Shown here: piece after piece, positions 1 to 9,795 of the stretch
How positions within the stretch are numbered: the first letter of the stretch is position 1
Layout of the letters: each line of letters begins with the position of its first letter
From: Sandaracinomonas limnophila
Lineage (GTDB): Bacteria; Bacteroidota; Bacteroidia; Cytophagales; Spirosomataceae
Length of the DNA: 64,000 bases
Reading direction: 5' to 3'
NCBI RefSeq assembly: GCF_004005965.1
Contig: NZ_SACY01000001.1
Coordinates: 372,001 to 436,000 of the forward strand
Translations under genes and position numbers: made by a program
The notes under the pieces: model-generated
What the model was told of the DNA's origin: nothing
What the model saw: only the letters and a program-made list of their open reading frames with translations
Database searches by the model: none

Positions 1-2
1 TA

Positions 3-530
3 TTACATATTATTGGAACCCTTTTACCTTTCGATTCAGGTGATATTAAGTTTGAAAATATTGCATACGAACAAATGAGAGAAAAGGAAATGATTCATTT
101 TAGGAATTCTCATTTGGGTTTTGTTTATCAATTTCATAATCTCCTGGGTGAATTTACCTGTCAAGAAAATATTTTAATGCCACTTTTTATTAGAGAAAAA
201 AAGATTTCAGAAGAGCAATTGGATTATTTAAGTTTTATTACCCAAAAGCTTAAAATAGATACTCATTTGAGTAAATTTCCTTCTCAACTTTCTGGAGGTG
301 AACAGCAACGGGTAGCAGTAGCTCGCGCTATAATTCATCAACCCAAATTATTATTAGCAGATGAGCCTACAGGTAATTTAGACAATGATAATGCGCATAA
401 ATTGTATGATTTGTTTCTAGATCTTAAAGAAAATATCAAACAATCTATTTTGATGGTTACCCACAATGAAAGTTTAACTTCTCAATCTGACCAGATTATT
501 TATTTAAATTCAGGACAAATAGTCGAATAA
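3..530 (+). CDS. lolD: LolD-like ABC transporter ATP-binding protein (5' truncated)
   Basis: This gene is cut by the left edge of the window; the frame is open from base 3, where LHIIGTLL matches the stretch just after the missing Walker A motif. Visible motifs are the Q-loop (FVYQFHNLL), the ABC signature LSGGEQQR, Walker B with the D-loop ([12 protein letters not shown]) and the switch histidine (VTHN). The Q-loop context FHNLL followed by FTCQENI is typical of LolD and MacB-type ATPases, which power release of lipoproteins from the inner membrane or mechanotransmission. I infer LolD from similarity of these motifs; no permease gene lies in view, so another MacB-like role is possible. The gene ends shortly before the miaB promoter. 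Confidence 0.85.
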   Translation, partial: LHIIGTLLPFDSGDIKFENIAYEQMREKEMIHFRNSHLGFVYQFHNLLGEFTCQENILMPLFIREKKISEEQLDYLSFITQKLKIDTHLSKFPSQLSGGEQQRVAVARAIIHQPKLLLADEPTGNLDNDNAHKLYDLFLDLKENIKQSILMVTHNESLTSQSDQIIYLNSGQIVE

Positions 531-532
531 TT

Positions 533-554
533 CTGTCAAAATGTCATACCTTTG
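533..554 (+). promoter_or_regulatory. Putative miaB promoter with CTGTCAAAATGTCA element
   Basis: The stretch CTGTCAAAATGTCA is followed by TACCTTTG, which fits the Bacteroidota -7 consensus TAnnTTTG and lies 20 bases before the miaB start. There is no TTTG box at -33; the CTGTCA element takes its place. A near copy sits upstream of groES at 4680-4700. The pairing suggests a shared alternative sigma factor or stress regulator, but that is inference. Confidence 0.5.
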
Positions 555-574
555 TATTTTATTTTAGTGTAAAA

Positions 575-1999
575 ATGCAAGATTTAAAAGTATTATCAAA
601 GGAAGAAGTAGCTGGCTTAGATTCACCAAAGATTTCAGAAAATTTATTTTTCTCTGATCAACAAAAGAAAGTATATATCGAAAGTTACGGTTGTCAGATG
701 AATTTTGCAGATTCTGAAATTGTTACCTCAATTTTATTAGAAAATGGATTTGGAACCACCTCTACATTAGAAGAGGCAGATGCTATTTTATTAAATACAT
801 GTGCAATTCGTGACAATGCTGAACAAAAAATTTGGAATCGTTTAAAGCGTTTTAAAAGTTTAAAAACCCAAAATCCAGATTTAACTGTTGGGGTTTTGGG
901 ATGTATGGCAGAACGCTTAAAGGTAAAGTTAATCGAAGAAGAAAAAATAGTTGATTTAGTAGCAGGACCTGACTCCTATCGCGATTTACCTCGATTAATG
1001 GGAGAAATTGAATCAGGTAATAAGGCTATAAATGTTTTTCTTTCAAAAGAGGAAACCTATGGAAATATTGAACCCGTTCGTTTACATTCAAATGGCGTAA
1101 CTGCATTTGTTAGTATTATGCGAGGTTGTAACAATATGTGTTCATTCTGTGTTGTGCCTTTTACACGAGGAAGGGAACGTTCAAGAGATGTACATTCGAT
1201 TATAGAGGAGTGCAAGACCTTATTAAAGCAAGGTTACAAAGAAGTTACCCTTTTGGGACAAAATGTAGATTCTTACCATTGGAAGAATCCCAATACTAAC
1301 GAGGATGTGAATTTTGCAAAATTATTAGAATTGGTTGCAAAAATAGATTCGAATTTAAGAGTTCGTTTTTCAACATCTCATCCAAAAGATATTACAGACG
1401 AGGTATTACATACAATGGCAGCTTATGAGAATATTTGCAATAATATTCATTTACCTGCGCAAAGTGGTAATAATCGGATTTTGGAATTAATGAATCGTAC
1501 GTACACGCGTGAATGGTATTTGGATAGAATAGCAGCAATTAAACGAATTATTGGGGAGGATTGTGGTATATCTCATGATTTAATAGCTGGATTTTGTACA
1601 GAAACAGAAGAAGAACATCAGGATACATTAAGTTTAATGGAAGCCGTTCAATATGATTTCGGATATATGTTTGCCTATTCAGAACGTCCAGGTACTCCTG
1701 CTGAAAAGAAATTAAGAGATGATATTCCAGAAGAGGTGAAGAAAAGAAGATTGGCAGAAATTATTGATTTGCAAAGAAAACATTCAGAAATTAGGAATAA
1801 AAGAATGTTGGGACAAGTGCAAAAGATTTTAGTTGAGGGGAATTCAAAACGTTCCCAATTGCAACATTTTGGGAAAAATGATTCTAATAAGACAGTTGTT
1901 TTCGATAAAAAGGGAGAGCAAGTTGGTGATTATGTTTGGGTGAAGATTACAGATTGTACAACTGGTACTTTAATTGGTGAAATTGTTCAAAATGATTAA
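575..1999 (+). CDS. miaB: tRNA-2-methylthio-N6-dimethylallyladenosine synthase MiaB
   Basis: This radical-SAM enzyme adds the 2-methylthio group to i6A37 in tRNAs that read UNN codons. The N-terminal UPF0004 domain has its three cluster cysteines at residues 40 (YGCQMN), 76 (NTCAIR) and 110 (LGCMAE). The radical-SAM CxxxCxxC motif is C185, C189 and C192 in [12 protein letters not shown]-terminal TRAM domain covers about residues 410-474. The length of 474 residues is normal for the family. It is the first gene of a tight run (miaB, sigma-54 activator, lptE, TPR-like gene, secG) with overlaps or gaps of a few bases, so co-transcription from the promoter at 533-554 is likely. Confidence 0.97.
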   Translation: MQDLKVLSKEEVAGLDSPKISENLFFSDQQKKVYIESYGCQMNFADSEIVTSILLENGFGTTSTLEEADAILLNTCAIRDNAEQKIWNRLKRFKSLKTQNPDLTVGVLGCMAERLKVKLIEEEKIVDLVAGPDSYRDLPRLMGEIESGNKAINVFLSKEETYGNIEPVRLHSNGVTAFVSIMRGCNNMCSFCVVPFTRGRERSRDVHSIIEECKTLLKQGYKEVTLLGQNVDSYHWKNPNTNEDVNFAKLLELVAKIDSNLRVRFSTSHPKDITDEVLHTMAAYENICNNIHLPAQSGNNRILELMNRTYTREWYLDRIAAIKRIIGEDCGISHDLIAGFCTETEEEHQDTLSLMEAVQYDFGYMFAYSERPGTPAEKKLRDDIPEEVKKRRLAEIIDLQRKHSEIRNKRMLGQVQKILVEGNSKRSQLQHFGKNDSNKTVVFDKKGEQVGDYVWVKITDCTTGTLIGEIVQND

Positions 2000-3308
2000 T
2001 AATAGTCAAATAGCGAGTATTAAAGCCAGATTTGGAATTATTGGTAATTCCCCTGCCCTTTTGCAAGCCATCTCAGTTGCAGAACAAGTTGCGGCCACAG
2101 ATATGACTGTAATGATAACCGGAGAAAGTGGCTCGGGTAAAGAATCTTTTTCAAAAATTATTCATCAATTATCTAAAAGAAAACACGGACAATTTATTGC
2201 TGTTAACTGTGGTGCAATTCCGGAAGGTACAATTGATTCAGAGTTATTTGGACATGAAAAAGGTTCATTTACAGGTGCATTAGAAAGTAGAAAAGGTTAT
2301 TTTGAAGTTACAGATGGTGGAACAATCTTTTTAGATGAAATTGGAGAAATGCCATTAGGGACTCAAGCACGTTTGCTTCGTGTTTTAGAAAACGGAGAGT
2401 TTTTACGTGTGGGTTCATCAAAAGTTCAAAAGACAAATGTTCGAGTTGTAGCTGCAACTAATGTGAATTTGTTGGATGCTATTGAAAAGGGTAAATTTCG
2501 AGAAGATTTATTTTATCGTTTAGCGTCAGTACCTATTTATGTTCCCCCTCTTCGTGAACGTGGTGATGATATTGAATTGTTATTTAGAAAGTTTACTACC
2601 GATTTTTCGGAGTCACATCATGTTAAACCTATTACATTAACGAATGAGGCAAAAGATTTATTAAAAAAGCAGCGATTCCCTGGTAACATAAGACAATTAA
2701 AAAATTTAGCAGAGCAAATATCTGTTTTAGAAATGGGTGATAGAATTGTTGATGATTCTACTTTAACTTATTATATAGAATTGAATGAGCCCAAATTGTC
2801 AACAAGAATTGTTAAATCTGACAATTATTCAAATGCCGAAAGTTTAAATGAAAGAGAAATTTTATATAAAATTCTTTTTGATTTAAAAAAAGATGTAACA
2901 GAATTGAAAAAGATTTTGTTGAAATTAATTGAGTCGGGAAATGACAAAGCCTATGACATTTTGAATGAAAATATGGCTATTTTTCAAGATATAGCTCCTT
3001 CTAATTTATCTGAAAATGCACATAAATCGAATTTAGCCCTGCCATCTTCCGAAAATATTATTTCTATTGATGATGCAGATGATGAAATAAATTCTGGTAG
3101 TTTTCCAATAATACTTCCCGAGGCCTTTGATGAAAATCAAACCAAGGCAGAAGATGTAACCTTGTCTTTGGAAAAACAAGAAAAAGAAATCATTATAAAA
3201 GCATTGCGAAAAAATAAAAATAAACGTAAATATGCAGCCCAAGATTTGGGTATTTCTGAAAGAACTCTGTACCGAAAAATAAAGCAATATGACTTGGAGG
3301 ATATGTAA
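1992..3308 (+). CDS. Sigma-54 interacting AAA+ transcriptional activator, no sensor domain
   Basis: The protein is a bacterial enhancer-binding activator of RNA polymerase with sigma-54. Walker A is GESGSGKE at residues 44-51, the sigma-54 contact loop is GSFTGA at 91-96 (a conservative change from GAFTGA) and Walker B is [10 protein letters not shown] at 111-120. A Fis-type helix-turn-helix fills the last 35 residues ([14 protein letters not shown]). There is no receiver, GAF or PAS domain in front of the ATPase, so its activity may be set by a partner or by its level. Residues 280-395 form a low-similarity linker. I chose the ATG at 1992, which overlaps miaB by 8 bases, over the TTG at 1974. 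Its targets are not visible here. Confidence 0.9.
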   Translation: MINNSQIASIKARFGIIGNSPALLQAISVAEQVAATDMTVMITGESGSGKESFSKIIHQLSKRKHGQFIAVNCGAIPEGTIDSELFGHEKGSFTGALESRKGYFEVTDGGTIFLDEIGEMPLGTQARLLRVLENGEFLRVGSSKVQKTNVRVVAATNVNLLDAIEKGKFREDLFYRLASVPIYVPPLRERGDDIELLFRKFTTDFSESHHVKPITLTNEAKDLLKKQRFPGNIRQLKNLAEQISVLEMGDRIVDDSTLTYYIELNEPKLSTRIVKSDNYSNAESLNEREILYKILFDLKKDVTELKKILLKLIESGNDKAYDILNENMAIFQDIAPSNLSENAHKSNLALPSSENIISIDDADDEINSGSFPIILPEAFDENQTKAEDVTLSLEKQEKEIIIKALRKNKNKRKYAAQDLGISERTLYRKIKQYDLEDM

Positions 3309-3795
3309 ATTATTTATTTTCGGGATTTTCGTAATTTTTTCATTCGGATCTTGTTATAGTTTTAAAGGAGCAAGTTTAGCACCTGAATTAAAAACGATTC
3401 ATATTTCCAATATTCGGATGGAGGCAGCTGGTGGACCTACCAATCTAAGTCTTGAGGCTAATGAAAAACTCAAAGAATATTTTCAACGAAATACTTCCTT
3501 GAAATTAAGTACTTTGAATCCCGATTTGACCTTAGAAGGAACCATTGTCGGTTATGATTTAAGTCCGCAAGCCCCTACCTCTGATGACAAGGCTGGTTTA
3601 AATCGATTAACACTTCGAATTCAATTTCGATTAAATAATAAGTTTGATGAAAGTAAAAATTTTGAGCAAGAGTTTTCTTTTTATCAAGATTTCCCGCAAA
3701 GTCAGACCTTGTCACAGGTTGAAAAGAATTTAATTCCTAAATTATTGGATCAAATTATATTAGATTTATTTAATAAAATGGCTGGAGATTGGTAA
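3289..3795 (+). CDS. lptE: LptE family LPS-assembly lipoprotein
   Basis: LptE plugs the LptD barrel and helps deliver lipopolysaccharide to the outer leaflet. Residues 1-21 form a lipoprotein signal peptide ending in the lipobox FGSC, which places the acylated cysteine at residue 22. The following CYSFKGASL and the ThIHISNI-type strand are typical of the Bacteroidota LptE family, and 168 residues is the usual size. The start overlaps the 3' end of the sigma-54 activator by 20 bases, so the two are translationally linked. The assignment rests on family resemblance and envelope context. Confidence 0.85.
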   Translation: MTWRICKLFIFGIFVIFSFGSCYSFKGASLAPELKTIHISNIRMEAAGGPTNLSLEANEKLKEYFQRNTSLKLSTLNPDLTLEGTIVGYDLSPQAPTSDDKAGLNRLTLRIQFRLNNKFDESKNFEQEFSFYQDFPQSQTLSQVEKNLIPKLLDQIILDLFNKMAGDW

Positions 3796-3796
3796 T

Positions 3797-4330
3797 ATGG
3801 AAAAGGCTAAACAATTATGGTTTTTATTAAATAAAATTGACCGAAATAAACCGGAGGTTTTTCAGGAATTTACGATTGATAAAGAAGAATATCCTTTTTT
3901 TTATTTATTGAATTGGAATGAACAGCCTACTGATGAAATAAAAAGAAAAGTCGCTTTACAATCTTTAAATAGATTTCAATTAAGAAAATCTTTACAAGAT
4001 TCATATAAAATTGAATTTAGTAAAGAGGAAGCAAATGAAATAGCAATACCTAAGGTAAATCAAAGTGAATTAATTGATTTATTTTTAGAGAATTTACCCG
4101 TTATTTCTAAACTGAAAAAAAATGAAATAGTAATTGAAGAACCAGAGATAGATTTAGCAAAGCAAAACTTTGATTTTCCCGTTTCAGAAACTTTTGCAAA
4201 AATTTTACTCAAACAAGGTAAATTTGAATTGGCTTTAGAAGTTTTTAAACAACTAAGTTTGAAATTCCCTGAAAAAAAGGTTTACTTTGCAGACTTAATT
4301 GAACAAGTAGAACAAAAAATTAACAAATAA
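3797..4330 (+). CDS. Conserved hypothetical protein with TPR-like C-terminus
   Basis: This 177-residue cytoplasmic protein starts one base after the lptE stop. The first 110 residues are charged and unrecognised. The C-terminal segment (residues 128-170) reads FAKILLKQGKFELALEVFKQL and then a similar FPEKKVYFADLIEQ, which looks like a tetratricopeptide hairpin. There is no signal peptide or membrane segment. Genes of this type occupy the position between lptE and secG in related genomes, as far as I recall, so a role connected with envelope or secretion is possible but unproved. I do not assign a function. Confidence 0.7.
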   Translation: MEKAKQLWFLLNKIDRNKPEVFQEFTIDKEEYPFFYLLNWNEQPTDEIKRKVALQSLNRFQLRKSLQDSYKIEFSKEEANEIAIPKVNQSELIDLFLENLPVISKLKKNEIVIEEPEIDLAKQNFDFPVSETFAKILLKQGKFELALEVFKQLSLKFPEKKVYFADLIEQVEQKINK

Positions 4331-4334
4331 CATT

Positions 4335-4676
4335 ATGTTTACCCTTATTATTTCACTAATTATTCTTTTTTCCCTTTTACTAATTGTACTTATTTTGGTT
4401 CAAAATCCAAAAGGTGGTGGAATTAATGGTGAATTTTCCTCTGGAGGAGCAACCCAAATGTTTGGAGTTCAAAAAACAGGTGATTTAGTTGAGCAATTAA
4501 CTTGGGGATTTTCTATTGCAATTTTGGTTTTAGTTTTGTTGAGTAACTTCACTATTGATAAAGTTTCTGGTACAAGCGCTGAATCAGTAAATGTTGAAAA
4601 AGCGGCAACAAAAACAGTACCGACTGCTCCTGCCCCAACAACTGCTCCAGTTCAAGCTCCACAACCCGCAAAATAA
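4335..4676 (+). CDS. secG: Preprotein translocase subunit SecG
   Basis: SecG is a small accessory subunit of the SecYEG channel in the inner membrane. The first transmembrane helix is residues 1-22, followed by the diagnostic loop QNPKGGGINGEFSSGG and a second helix at about residues 55-72. The tail is rich in Ala, Pro and Thr, as often seen in this phylum. The 113-residue length is normal. It is the last gene of the miaB cluster, four bases after the TPR-like gene, and is followed by a hairpin at 4731-4754. Confidence 0.95.
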   Translation: MFTLIISLIILFSLLLIVLILVQNPKGGGINGEFSSGGATQMFGVQKTGDLVEQLTWGFSIAILVLVLLSNFTIDKVSGTSAESVNVEKAATKTVPTAPAPTTAPVQAPQPAK

Positions 4677-4679
4677 AAT

Positions 4680-4700
4680 CTGTCAAAATTTCATTCTTTG
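4680..4700 (+). promoter_or_regulatory. Putative groES promoter element, near copy of the miaB element
   Basis: CTGTCAAAATTTCAT followed by TCTTTG matches the miaB element at 533-554 apart from one substitution in the first block, small differences near the -7 box and a one-base deletion. If transcription starts about five bases after the final G, as inferred for rnpB, the groES leader would be about 84 nt and would contain the hairpin at 4731-4754. Confidence 0.45.
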
Positions 4701-4730
4701 AAAATTTGGCATACAGATTGTAATGTATTG

Positions 4731-4754
4731 AAACCGTGCTTTAGGGCACGGTTT
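4731..4754 (+). terminator. Hairpin between secG and groES, terminator or groES leader element
   Basis: AAACCGTGC and GCACGGTTT form a perfect 9-bp stem with a six-base loop, followed by the T-rich ATTTTTATTATT. It can end the secG operon, but it also lies between the proposed groES promoter and the groES start, so it would be part of the groES 5' leader. Confidence 0.6.
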
Positions 4755-4788
4755 ATTTTTATTATTAAACTTATTAATTATTATAAAA

Positions 4789-5067
4789 ATGTCAAAATTA
4801 AGTATTAAACCGTTGGCAGACCGTGTAGTGGTTGAACCTGCCGCAGCAGAAGAAAAAACAGCTTTTGGAATTATTATTCCAGATACTGCGAAAGAAAAAC
4901 CGCAAAAAGGTATCATTGTAGCAGTTGGAAATGGTAAAAAAGATGAGCCTCTTACTGTTCAAGTTGGTGATACAGTTTTGTATGGCAAATATTCAGGAAC
5001 AGAAATCGCAATTGAAGGAAAAGATTATTTAATCATGCGCGAATCTGACATTTTTGCAGTATTATAA
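4789..5067 (+). CDS. groES: Co-chaperonin GroES
   Basis: GroES is the heptameric lid of the GroEL folding chamber. The N-terminal [12 protein letters not shown] strand, the mobile-loop region near residues 20-35 ([19 protein letters not shown]), the [10 protein letters not shown] stretch and the C-terminal [13 protein letters not shown] are all present in a normal 92-residue chain. groEL follows after 28 bases, the classical heat-shock operon. Expression probably depends on the element at 4680-4700. Confidence 0.98.
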   Translation: MSKLSIKPLADRVVVEPAAAEEKTAFGIIIPDTAKEKPQKGIIVAVGNGKKDEPLTVQVGDTVLYGKYSGTEIAIEGKDYLIMRESDIFAVL

Positions 5068-5095
5068 TTAGTAGAAGAACTTAAATCATAAGAAA

Positions 5096-6727
5096 ATGGC
5101 AAAGGAATTATATTTTGATAGCGAAGCAAGAGAGAAAATGAAAAAGGGTGTTGATACCCTTGCAAATGCAGTTAAAGTAACTTTGGGTCCAAAAGGACGT
5201 AATGTAATTATTGATAAAAAATTTGGTTCACCTTCTATTACCAAAGACGGTGTATCTGTTGCAAAAGAAATTGAATTAGAAGATGCAGTTGAGAACATGG
5301 GTGCTCAATTAGTAAAAGAAGTAGCTTCAAAAACAGCTGATCAAGCAGGTGATGGTACAACTACAGCTACTGTTTTAGCACAAGCAATCTATGCAATTGG
5401 TTCTAAAAACGTTGCTGCTGGAGCTAATCCAATGGATTTGAAAAAAGGTATTGACAAGGCTGTTGATTCAATTGTAAATAATTTGAAGTCTCAGTCTCGT
5501 CCAGTTACTGCTTCTACTGAAATTGCGCAAGTGGCAACTATTTCAGCTAATAATGATGCGGAAATTGGTAACATGATTTCATCAGCAATGGATAAAGTTG
5601 GTCGCGAAGGTGTAATTACTGTTGAAGAAGCTCGTGGTACTGAAACTGAGGTTAAGACAGTGGAAGGTATGCAATTTGATAGAGGTTATTTATCAGCATA
5701 TTTCGTAACTAATACAGATAAAATGGAGGTTGAGTTAGAAAGACCTTTCATTTTGATTTCTGAGAAGAAAGTTTCTTCTATGAAAGAATTATTACCAGTT
5801 TTAGAGGGTGTTGCTCAAACTGGTCGCCCTTTGTTAATTATTTCTGAAGATGTTGATGGAGATGCTCTTCCAACCTTAGTAGTTAACAAAATTAAAGGTG
5901 CCTTAAAAGTTGCTGCTGTTAAGGCTCCAGGATTTGGAGACAGAAGAAAGGCAATGTTAGAAGACATCGCCATCTTAACTGGTGGTACTGTAATTGCTGA
6001 AGAGCGTGGATTTAAATTGGAGAATGCGACAATTGACTATTTAGGTCAAGCTGAGAAGGTTATTATCGACAAAGACAATACAACAATCGTTAATGGAGTT
6101 GGTTCAAAGGATGATATTCAGAATCGTGTGAACCAAATCAAAGCACAGATTGAGAATACTACTTCCGATTACGATCGTGAGAAATTACAAGAGCGTTTAG
6201 CAAAATTATCTGGTGGTGTGGCAATTCTTTATATTGGTGCTGCAACTGAGGTTGAAATGAAGGAAAAGAAAGACCGTGTAGATGATGCTTTACATGCTAC
6301 TCGTGCAGCTGTAGAAGAAGGAATCATTGCTGGTGGTGGTGTTGCTTTGATTCGTGCTGTAAATTCATTAGAAGGATTGAAAGGTGAAAATGATGACCAA
6401 ACTACGGGTGTAAATATCATTCGTCAGGCAGTTGAAGCTCCTTTACGCACCATTGTTGCTAATGCAGGTGGAGAAGGATCAGTTGTTATCAATGCTGTGA
6501 AAGCTGGTAAAGATGACTTCGGTTACAATGCACGCGAAGACCGTTACGAAAACATGATTGCTGCCGGTATAATTGATCCAACTAAAGTTACTCGTTTAGC
6601 ATTAGAAAATGCAGCTTCAATCGCAGGTTTATTATTAACAACGGAATGTGTTATTGCTGATAAACCAGCTGCAGAATTACCTCATTCACATGGCGGTGGT
6701 CCAGGTGGAATGGGTGGAATGATGTAA
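5096..6727 (+). CDS. groEL: Chaperonin GroEL
   Basis: GroEL forms the tetradecameric ATP-driven protein-folding cage. The sequence contains LGPKGRNV, the nucleotide-binding [11 protein letters not shown], the apical domain ([20 protein letters not shown]) and the GGGVALIRA region, and ends in a glycine-methionine-rich tail ([10 protein letters not shown]). The 543-residue length is standard. It is the second gene of the groESL operon and is followed by a strong terminator. Confidence 0.99.
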   Translation: MAKELYFDSEAREKMKKGVDTLANAVKVTLGPKGRNVIIDKKFGSPSITKDGVSVAKEIELEDAVENMGAQLVKEVASKTADQAGDGTTTATVLAQAIYAIGSKNVAAGANPMDLKKGIDKAVDSIVNNLKSQSRPVTASTEIAQVATISANNDAEIGNMISSAMDKVGREGVITVEEARGTETEVKTVEGMQFDRGYLSAYFVTNTDKMEVELERPFILISEKKVSSMKELLPVLEGVAQTGRPLLIISEDVDGDALPTLVVNKIKGALKVAAVKAPGFGDRRKAMLEDIAILTGGTVIAEERGFKLENATIDYLGQAEKVIIDKDNTTIVNGVGSKDDIQNRVNQIKAQIENTTSDYDREKLQERLAKLSGGVAILYIGAATEVEMKEKKDRVDDALHATRAAVEEGIIAGGGVALIRAVNSLEGLKGENDDQTTGVNIIRQAVEAPLRTIVANAGGEGSVVINAVKAGKDDFGYNAREDRYENMIAAGIIDPTKVTRLALENAASIAGLLLTTECVIADKPAAELPHSHGGGPGGMGGMM

Positions 6728-6747
6728 TTAAAATTTAATTATTTGAC

Positions 6748-6779
6748 AAAAACTCCCCATCTTTGGGGAGTTTTTTTTA
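6748..6779 (+). terminator. Rho-independent terminator of groESL
   Basis: ACTCCCC (6752-6758) pairs with GGGGAGT (6765-6771) around a six-base loop and is followed by eight T residues. It lies 21 bases after the groEL stop. Confidence 0.9.
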
Positions 6780-6785
6780 TGCCTT

Positions 6786-7310
6786 ATGACAAGAATTGCA
6801 ATTGATATGGACGATGTAATGGCTGATACAAGCCTTAAAATTGTTCAAGAATTAAATAAAAAATTAAATACCAATTATCAAATACCTGATTTACTGAATG
6901 ATATAAAATTAAGAGAAGAATTTTATGCCAATTATTCACAAAATAATTCCTTTCTATGGGAGAAAGGTTTCTTTGAAGATATTGAAGTTAAACCCAATGC
7001 AGTTGAGGTAATCCGACAATTACAAAACCATTATGAAATTTTTATTGTTTCTGCGGCAACTGAATTTCCTGAATCAATGAAAGAAAAATTAAATTGGTTA
7101 GAAAAACATTTTCCTTTTATTGGTTGGACTCATACTGTTTTTTGTGGACACAAGTATTTAATTCAAGCTGATTTTTTAATTGATGATCATGAAAAGAATT
7201 TAAAAACTTTTTCTGGTACCCCTATCCTATTTTCAGCCCCGCATAATTTACATTTAACAGGTTATGAACGGGTAAATACTTGGGACGATGTAGCTGCTAA
7301 ATTTTTATAA
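6786..7310 (+). CDS. 5'(3')-deoxyribonucleotidase-like HAD phosphatase
   Basis: This 174-residue protein belongs to the NT5C-type branch of the HAD superfamily, which removes phosphate from nucleoside monophosphates. The nucleophile motif is DMDDVMAD (residues 7-14), motif II is FIVSAATEF and the late acidic motif is FLIDDHEKNL. It starts just after the groEL terminator and is followed after one base by an MFS transporter. The family is known to act on deoxyribonucleotides, but the substrate here is inferred. Confidence 0.85.
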   Translation: MTRIAIDMDDVMADTSLKIVQELNKKLNTNYQIPDLLNDIKLREEFYANYSQNNSFLWEKGFFEDIEVKPNAVEVIRQLQNHYEIFIVSAATEFPESMKEKLNWLEKHFPFIGWTHTVFCGHKYLIQADFLIDDHEKNLKTFSGTPILFSAPHNLHLTGYERVNTWDDVAAKFL

Positions 7311-7311
7311 A

Positions 7312-8451
7312 ATGGGGAAAAATCGTTTTTCAATTAGTTTACTCTTTTTTATTTGTGGGATTAATTTTGCCTCTTGGGCAACACGAATTCCTGATTTTAA
7401 GGCTGCACTTCAATTAAGTGATGCTGATTTAGGAAAAGTATTATTGGGATCTCCCATAGGTTCTTTAATTTCCTTGCCCCTAGCAGGTTGGTTATTAACA
7501 AAGTATAAATCGAAATATATTAGTTTATTTTCGGTTGGTTTATATGCGTTTGTTGTTCCTGCAATTGGATTGGCTAATAATCAATTGACTTTATTTTTAG
7601 CCCTATTTGGGTTTGGAATGGCTGGTGATATTTTAAATATTGCAATGAATACACAGGTCGTAGGGCTTGAAGCTAAATTGAATAAAGTAGCCATGTCAAG
7701 TTTCCATGCAGTTTTCTCCATTGGATTAATGACAGGTGCCTTTTTAGGCGGAATTATAAGTAAATATCAATTTACACCCTTACAGCATTTTGGAGGAATT
7801 GCACTCATAGATATTATCTGCATTCCATTTTTTTATCCTTTCTTATTGGAAGATGATCCTAAGGTTGAGCAAAAACAAGAAAAGAAGTCTATTCTTAGAT
7901 TACCACCTTATTTAATAATCCTTTCAATTATTGCTCTATGTGGCATGTTATGTGAAGGTGCAATGGCCGATTGGATAACTTTATATTTTAAAGAAAATGT
8001 ACAGGGAAACCCCTTTCCAAACACCATTGGATTCTCAGCATTTGCATTAGCAATGGTGATTGGGAGATTTATGGGTGATACACTTACGCTGAAATTTGGA
8101 ACTAAAAATATGTTGGTTACCTCAGGAATTTTATTAGCTCTTGGAATGCTTATAACTTTAATTTTTGAGTATTATTATATCAAAATAGCAGGTTGTTTTA
8201 TTACTGGGATCGGGATTTCAACTATTGTCCCACTTATTTATTCTGCTGCAGGTAATTCAAAAGAAATAGCTCCCTCTGTGGCAATTGCTGGAGTTTCAAC
8301 TATAGCCTATGCCGGTTTTTTGGTTGGGCCTGTACTTATTGGTTATTTATCGGATTTTATAGGATTACCTCAAGCTTTAGTTTTATTAATTGTTTTAGGT
8401 CTTTTGGCTTCAATAATTAGTAAATTTTCCTTGAAAATTAATAGAAATTAA
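7312..8451 (+). CDS. MFS transporter, YbjJ-like
   Basis: The 379-residue protein has about twelve hydrophobic helices and the major facilitator fold. Near the N-terminus FASWATRIPDFK is characteristic of the YbjJ-type subgroup, and a loop of the RxGRR type is replaced by WLLTKYKSKY between helices two and three. The substrate is unknown; related proteins are annotated only as MFS transporters. It follows the nucleotidase after one base, which suggests joint transcription. Confidence 0.8.
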   Translation: MGKNRFSISLLFFICGINFASWATRIPDFKAALQLSDADLGKVLLGSPIGSLISLPLAGWLLTKYKSKYISLFSVGLYAFVVPAIGLANNQLTLFLALFGFGMAGDILNIAMNTQVVGLEAKLNKVAMSSFHAVFSIGLMTGAFLGGIISKYQFTPLQHFGGIALIDIICIPFFYPFLLEDDPKVEQKQEKKSILRLPPYLIILSIIALCGMLCEGAMADWITLYFKENVQGNPFPNTIGFSAFALAMVIGRFMGDTLTLKFGTKNMLVTSGILLALGMLITLIFEYYYIKIAGCFITGIGISTIVPLIYSAAGNSKEIAPSVAIAGVSTIAYAGFLVGPVLIGYLSDFIGLPQALVLLIVLGLLASIISKFSLKINRN

Positions 8452-8478
8452 GTAATATTGATTGAATAGATATTTATC

Positions 8479-9792
8479 ATGAATAAAAATGTAATTTTTT
8501 GGTCCATTACCGTTGGTTTAGGTGGACTTTTGTTTGGTTTAGATGTAGCTGTTATTTCTGGTGCAGAACAAGCTATCCAAAAATTATGGAATTTAGATAA
8601 TTGGACACATGGTATAGCAGTTGCAATTGCCTTATATGGTACCGTGATTGGTGCTGCCTTGGGTGGAATCCCAGCTGATAAGTATGGTCGGAAAAATACA
8701 TTATTGTGGATTGGAATTAGTTTTTTTATTTCTTCTTTAGGTGCAGCCATTGCTCAGGATGTAAATACATTTATGATATTTCGTTTTTTAGGAGGTTTGG
8801 GAATTGGGGCATCTTCTGTTGTAGCTCCAATATATATATCTGAAATTGCCCCAGCTAAACATCGTGGAAAATTGGTGATATCTTTTCAATTAAATGTGGT
8901 ATTTGGTATTCTTTTGGCTTATATATCCAATTATTTTTTACAAGGAGGAGCTGATGATTGGCGTTGGATGTTGGGTGTTGTTGCCTTTCCAAGTTTGTTA
9001 TTTTCTTTTTTAATATTATTTACCCCCGAAACCCCGCAATTTTTGTTTTTAAAACGCAATAATGAACCAGAAGCCTTGCGTGTATTACAATTGGCAGATG
9101 CAGATTCTGCTTTTGAAACAATGAAGCGTATCAAAGAAAATGCATTTAGCAATGTAAATTTAAATGAGTCACTTTTTCAAAAGAAATTTAGATGGCCTTT
9201 AATTCTTGCCTTTTTATTTGCCTTTTTTAATCAAGCATCCGGTATTAATGCTGTTATTTATTACGCACCTCGAATTTTTGAATTAACTGGTTTAGGCAAA
9301 GAAAGCGCTTTACTTTCAACTTCAGGAATTGGAGTAATTAATTTTATTTCCACATTAACTGGATGGTATCTAATTGATAGACTTGGTAGAAGAGTTTTGA
9401 TGTACATTGGTTCTTTGGGTTATATCATATCCTTAGGATTAATTGCTTTTTCATTCTATTCTGAATCCTATGCAAATGTACCCTATTATATATTTGCCTT
9501 TATTGCAGCCCATGCTATAGGTCAAGGGTCTGTAATTTGGGTGTTTATTTCTGAAATATTTCCAAATTCTGTTAGAGCCAAAGGAATGGCTTGGGGTAGT
9601 TTAACCCATTGGGTTTTTGCTGCATTAGTTGCGAACTTCTTCCCTATTATTACGGATAATTTTGGACCAACTTTGATATTTTCTAGTTTCTTAGTTTTAA
9701 TGGTTGGACAATTACTCTATGTTCATTTTTGGATGCCAGAAACAAAAGGAGCAAATTTAGAGGATATTGAAAAACAGGTAATCTTGCATTAA
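8479..9792 (+). CDS. Sugar porter family MFS transporter, XylE-like
   Basis: This 437-residue permease carries sugar porter signatures: GGLLFGLDVAVISGA in helix one, DKYGRKN in loop 2-3, the RFLGGLGIGASSVVAPIYISE signature region, DRLGRR in loop 8-9 and the C-terminal PETKGANLEDIE. The family imports monosaccharides such as xylose, galactose or glucose by proton symport. The GntR regulator gene starts three bases later, so a local sugar-responsive circuit is likely. The exact sugar cannot be read from the sequence. Confidence 0.9.
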   Translation: MNKNVIFWSITVGLGGLLFGLDVAVISGAEQAIQKLWNLDNWTHGIAVAIALYGTVIGAALGGIPADKYGRKNTLLWIGISFFISSLGAAIAQDVNTFMIFRFLGGLGIGASSVVAPIYISEIAPAKHRGKLVISFQLNVVFGILLAYISNYFLQGGADDWRWMLGVVAFPSLLFSFLILFTPETPQFLFLKRNNEPEALRVLQLADADSAFETMKRIKENAFSNVNLNESLFQKKFRWPLILAFLFAFFNQASGINAVIYYAPRIFELTGLGKESALLSTSGIGVINFISTLTGWYLIDRLGRRVLMYIGSLGYIISLGLIAFSFYSESYANVPYYIFAFIAAHAIGQGSVIWVFISEIFPNSVRAKGMAWGSLTHWVFAALVANFFPIITDNFGPTLIFSSFLVLMVGQLLYVHFWMPETKGANLEDIEKQVILH

Positions 9793-9795
9793 TAT

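Noticed and set aside
1974-1991. TTG start giving six extra residues on the sigma-54 activator
   Set aside because: The ATG at 1992 fits the usual short overlap with miaB.
5086-5298. Minus-strand reading frames within groEL, E2, pyrG, pgi and others
   Set aside because: They are antisense shadows of conserved genes with no start context or family similarity.
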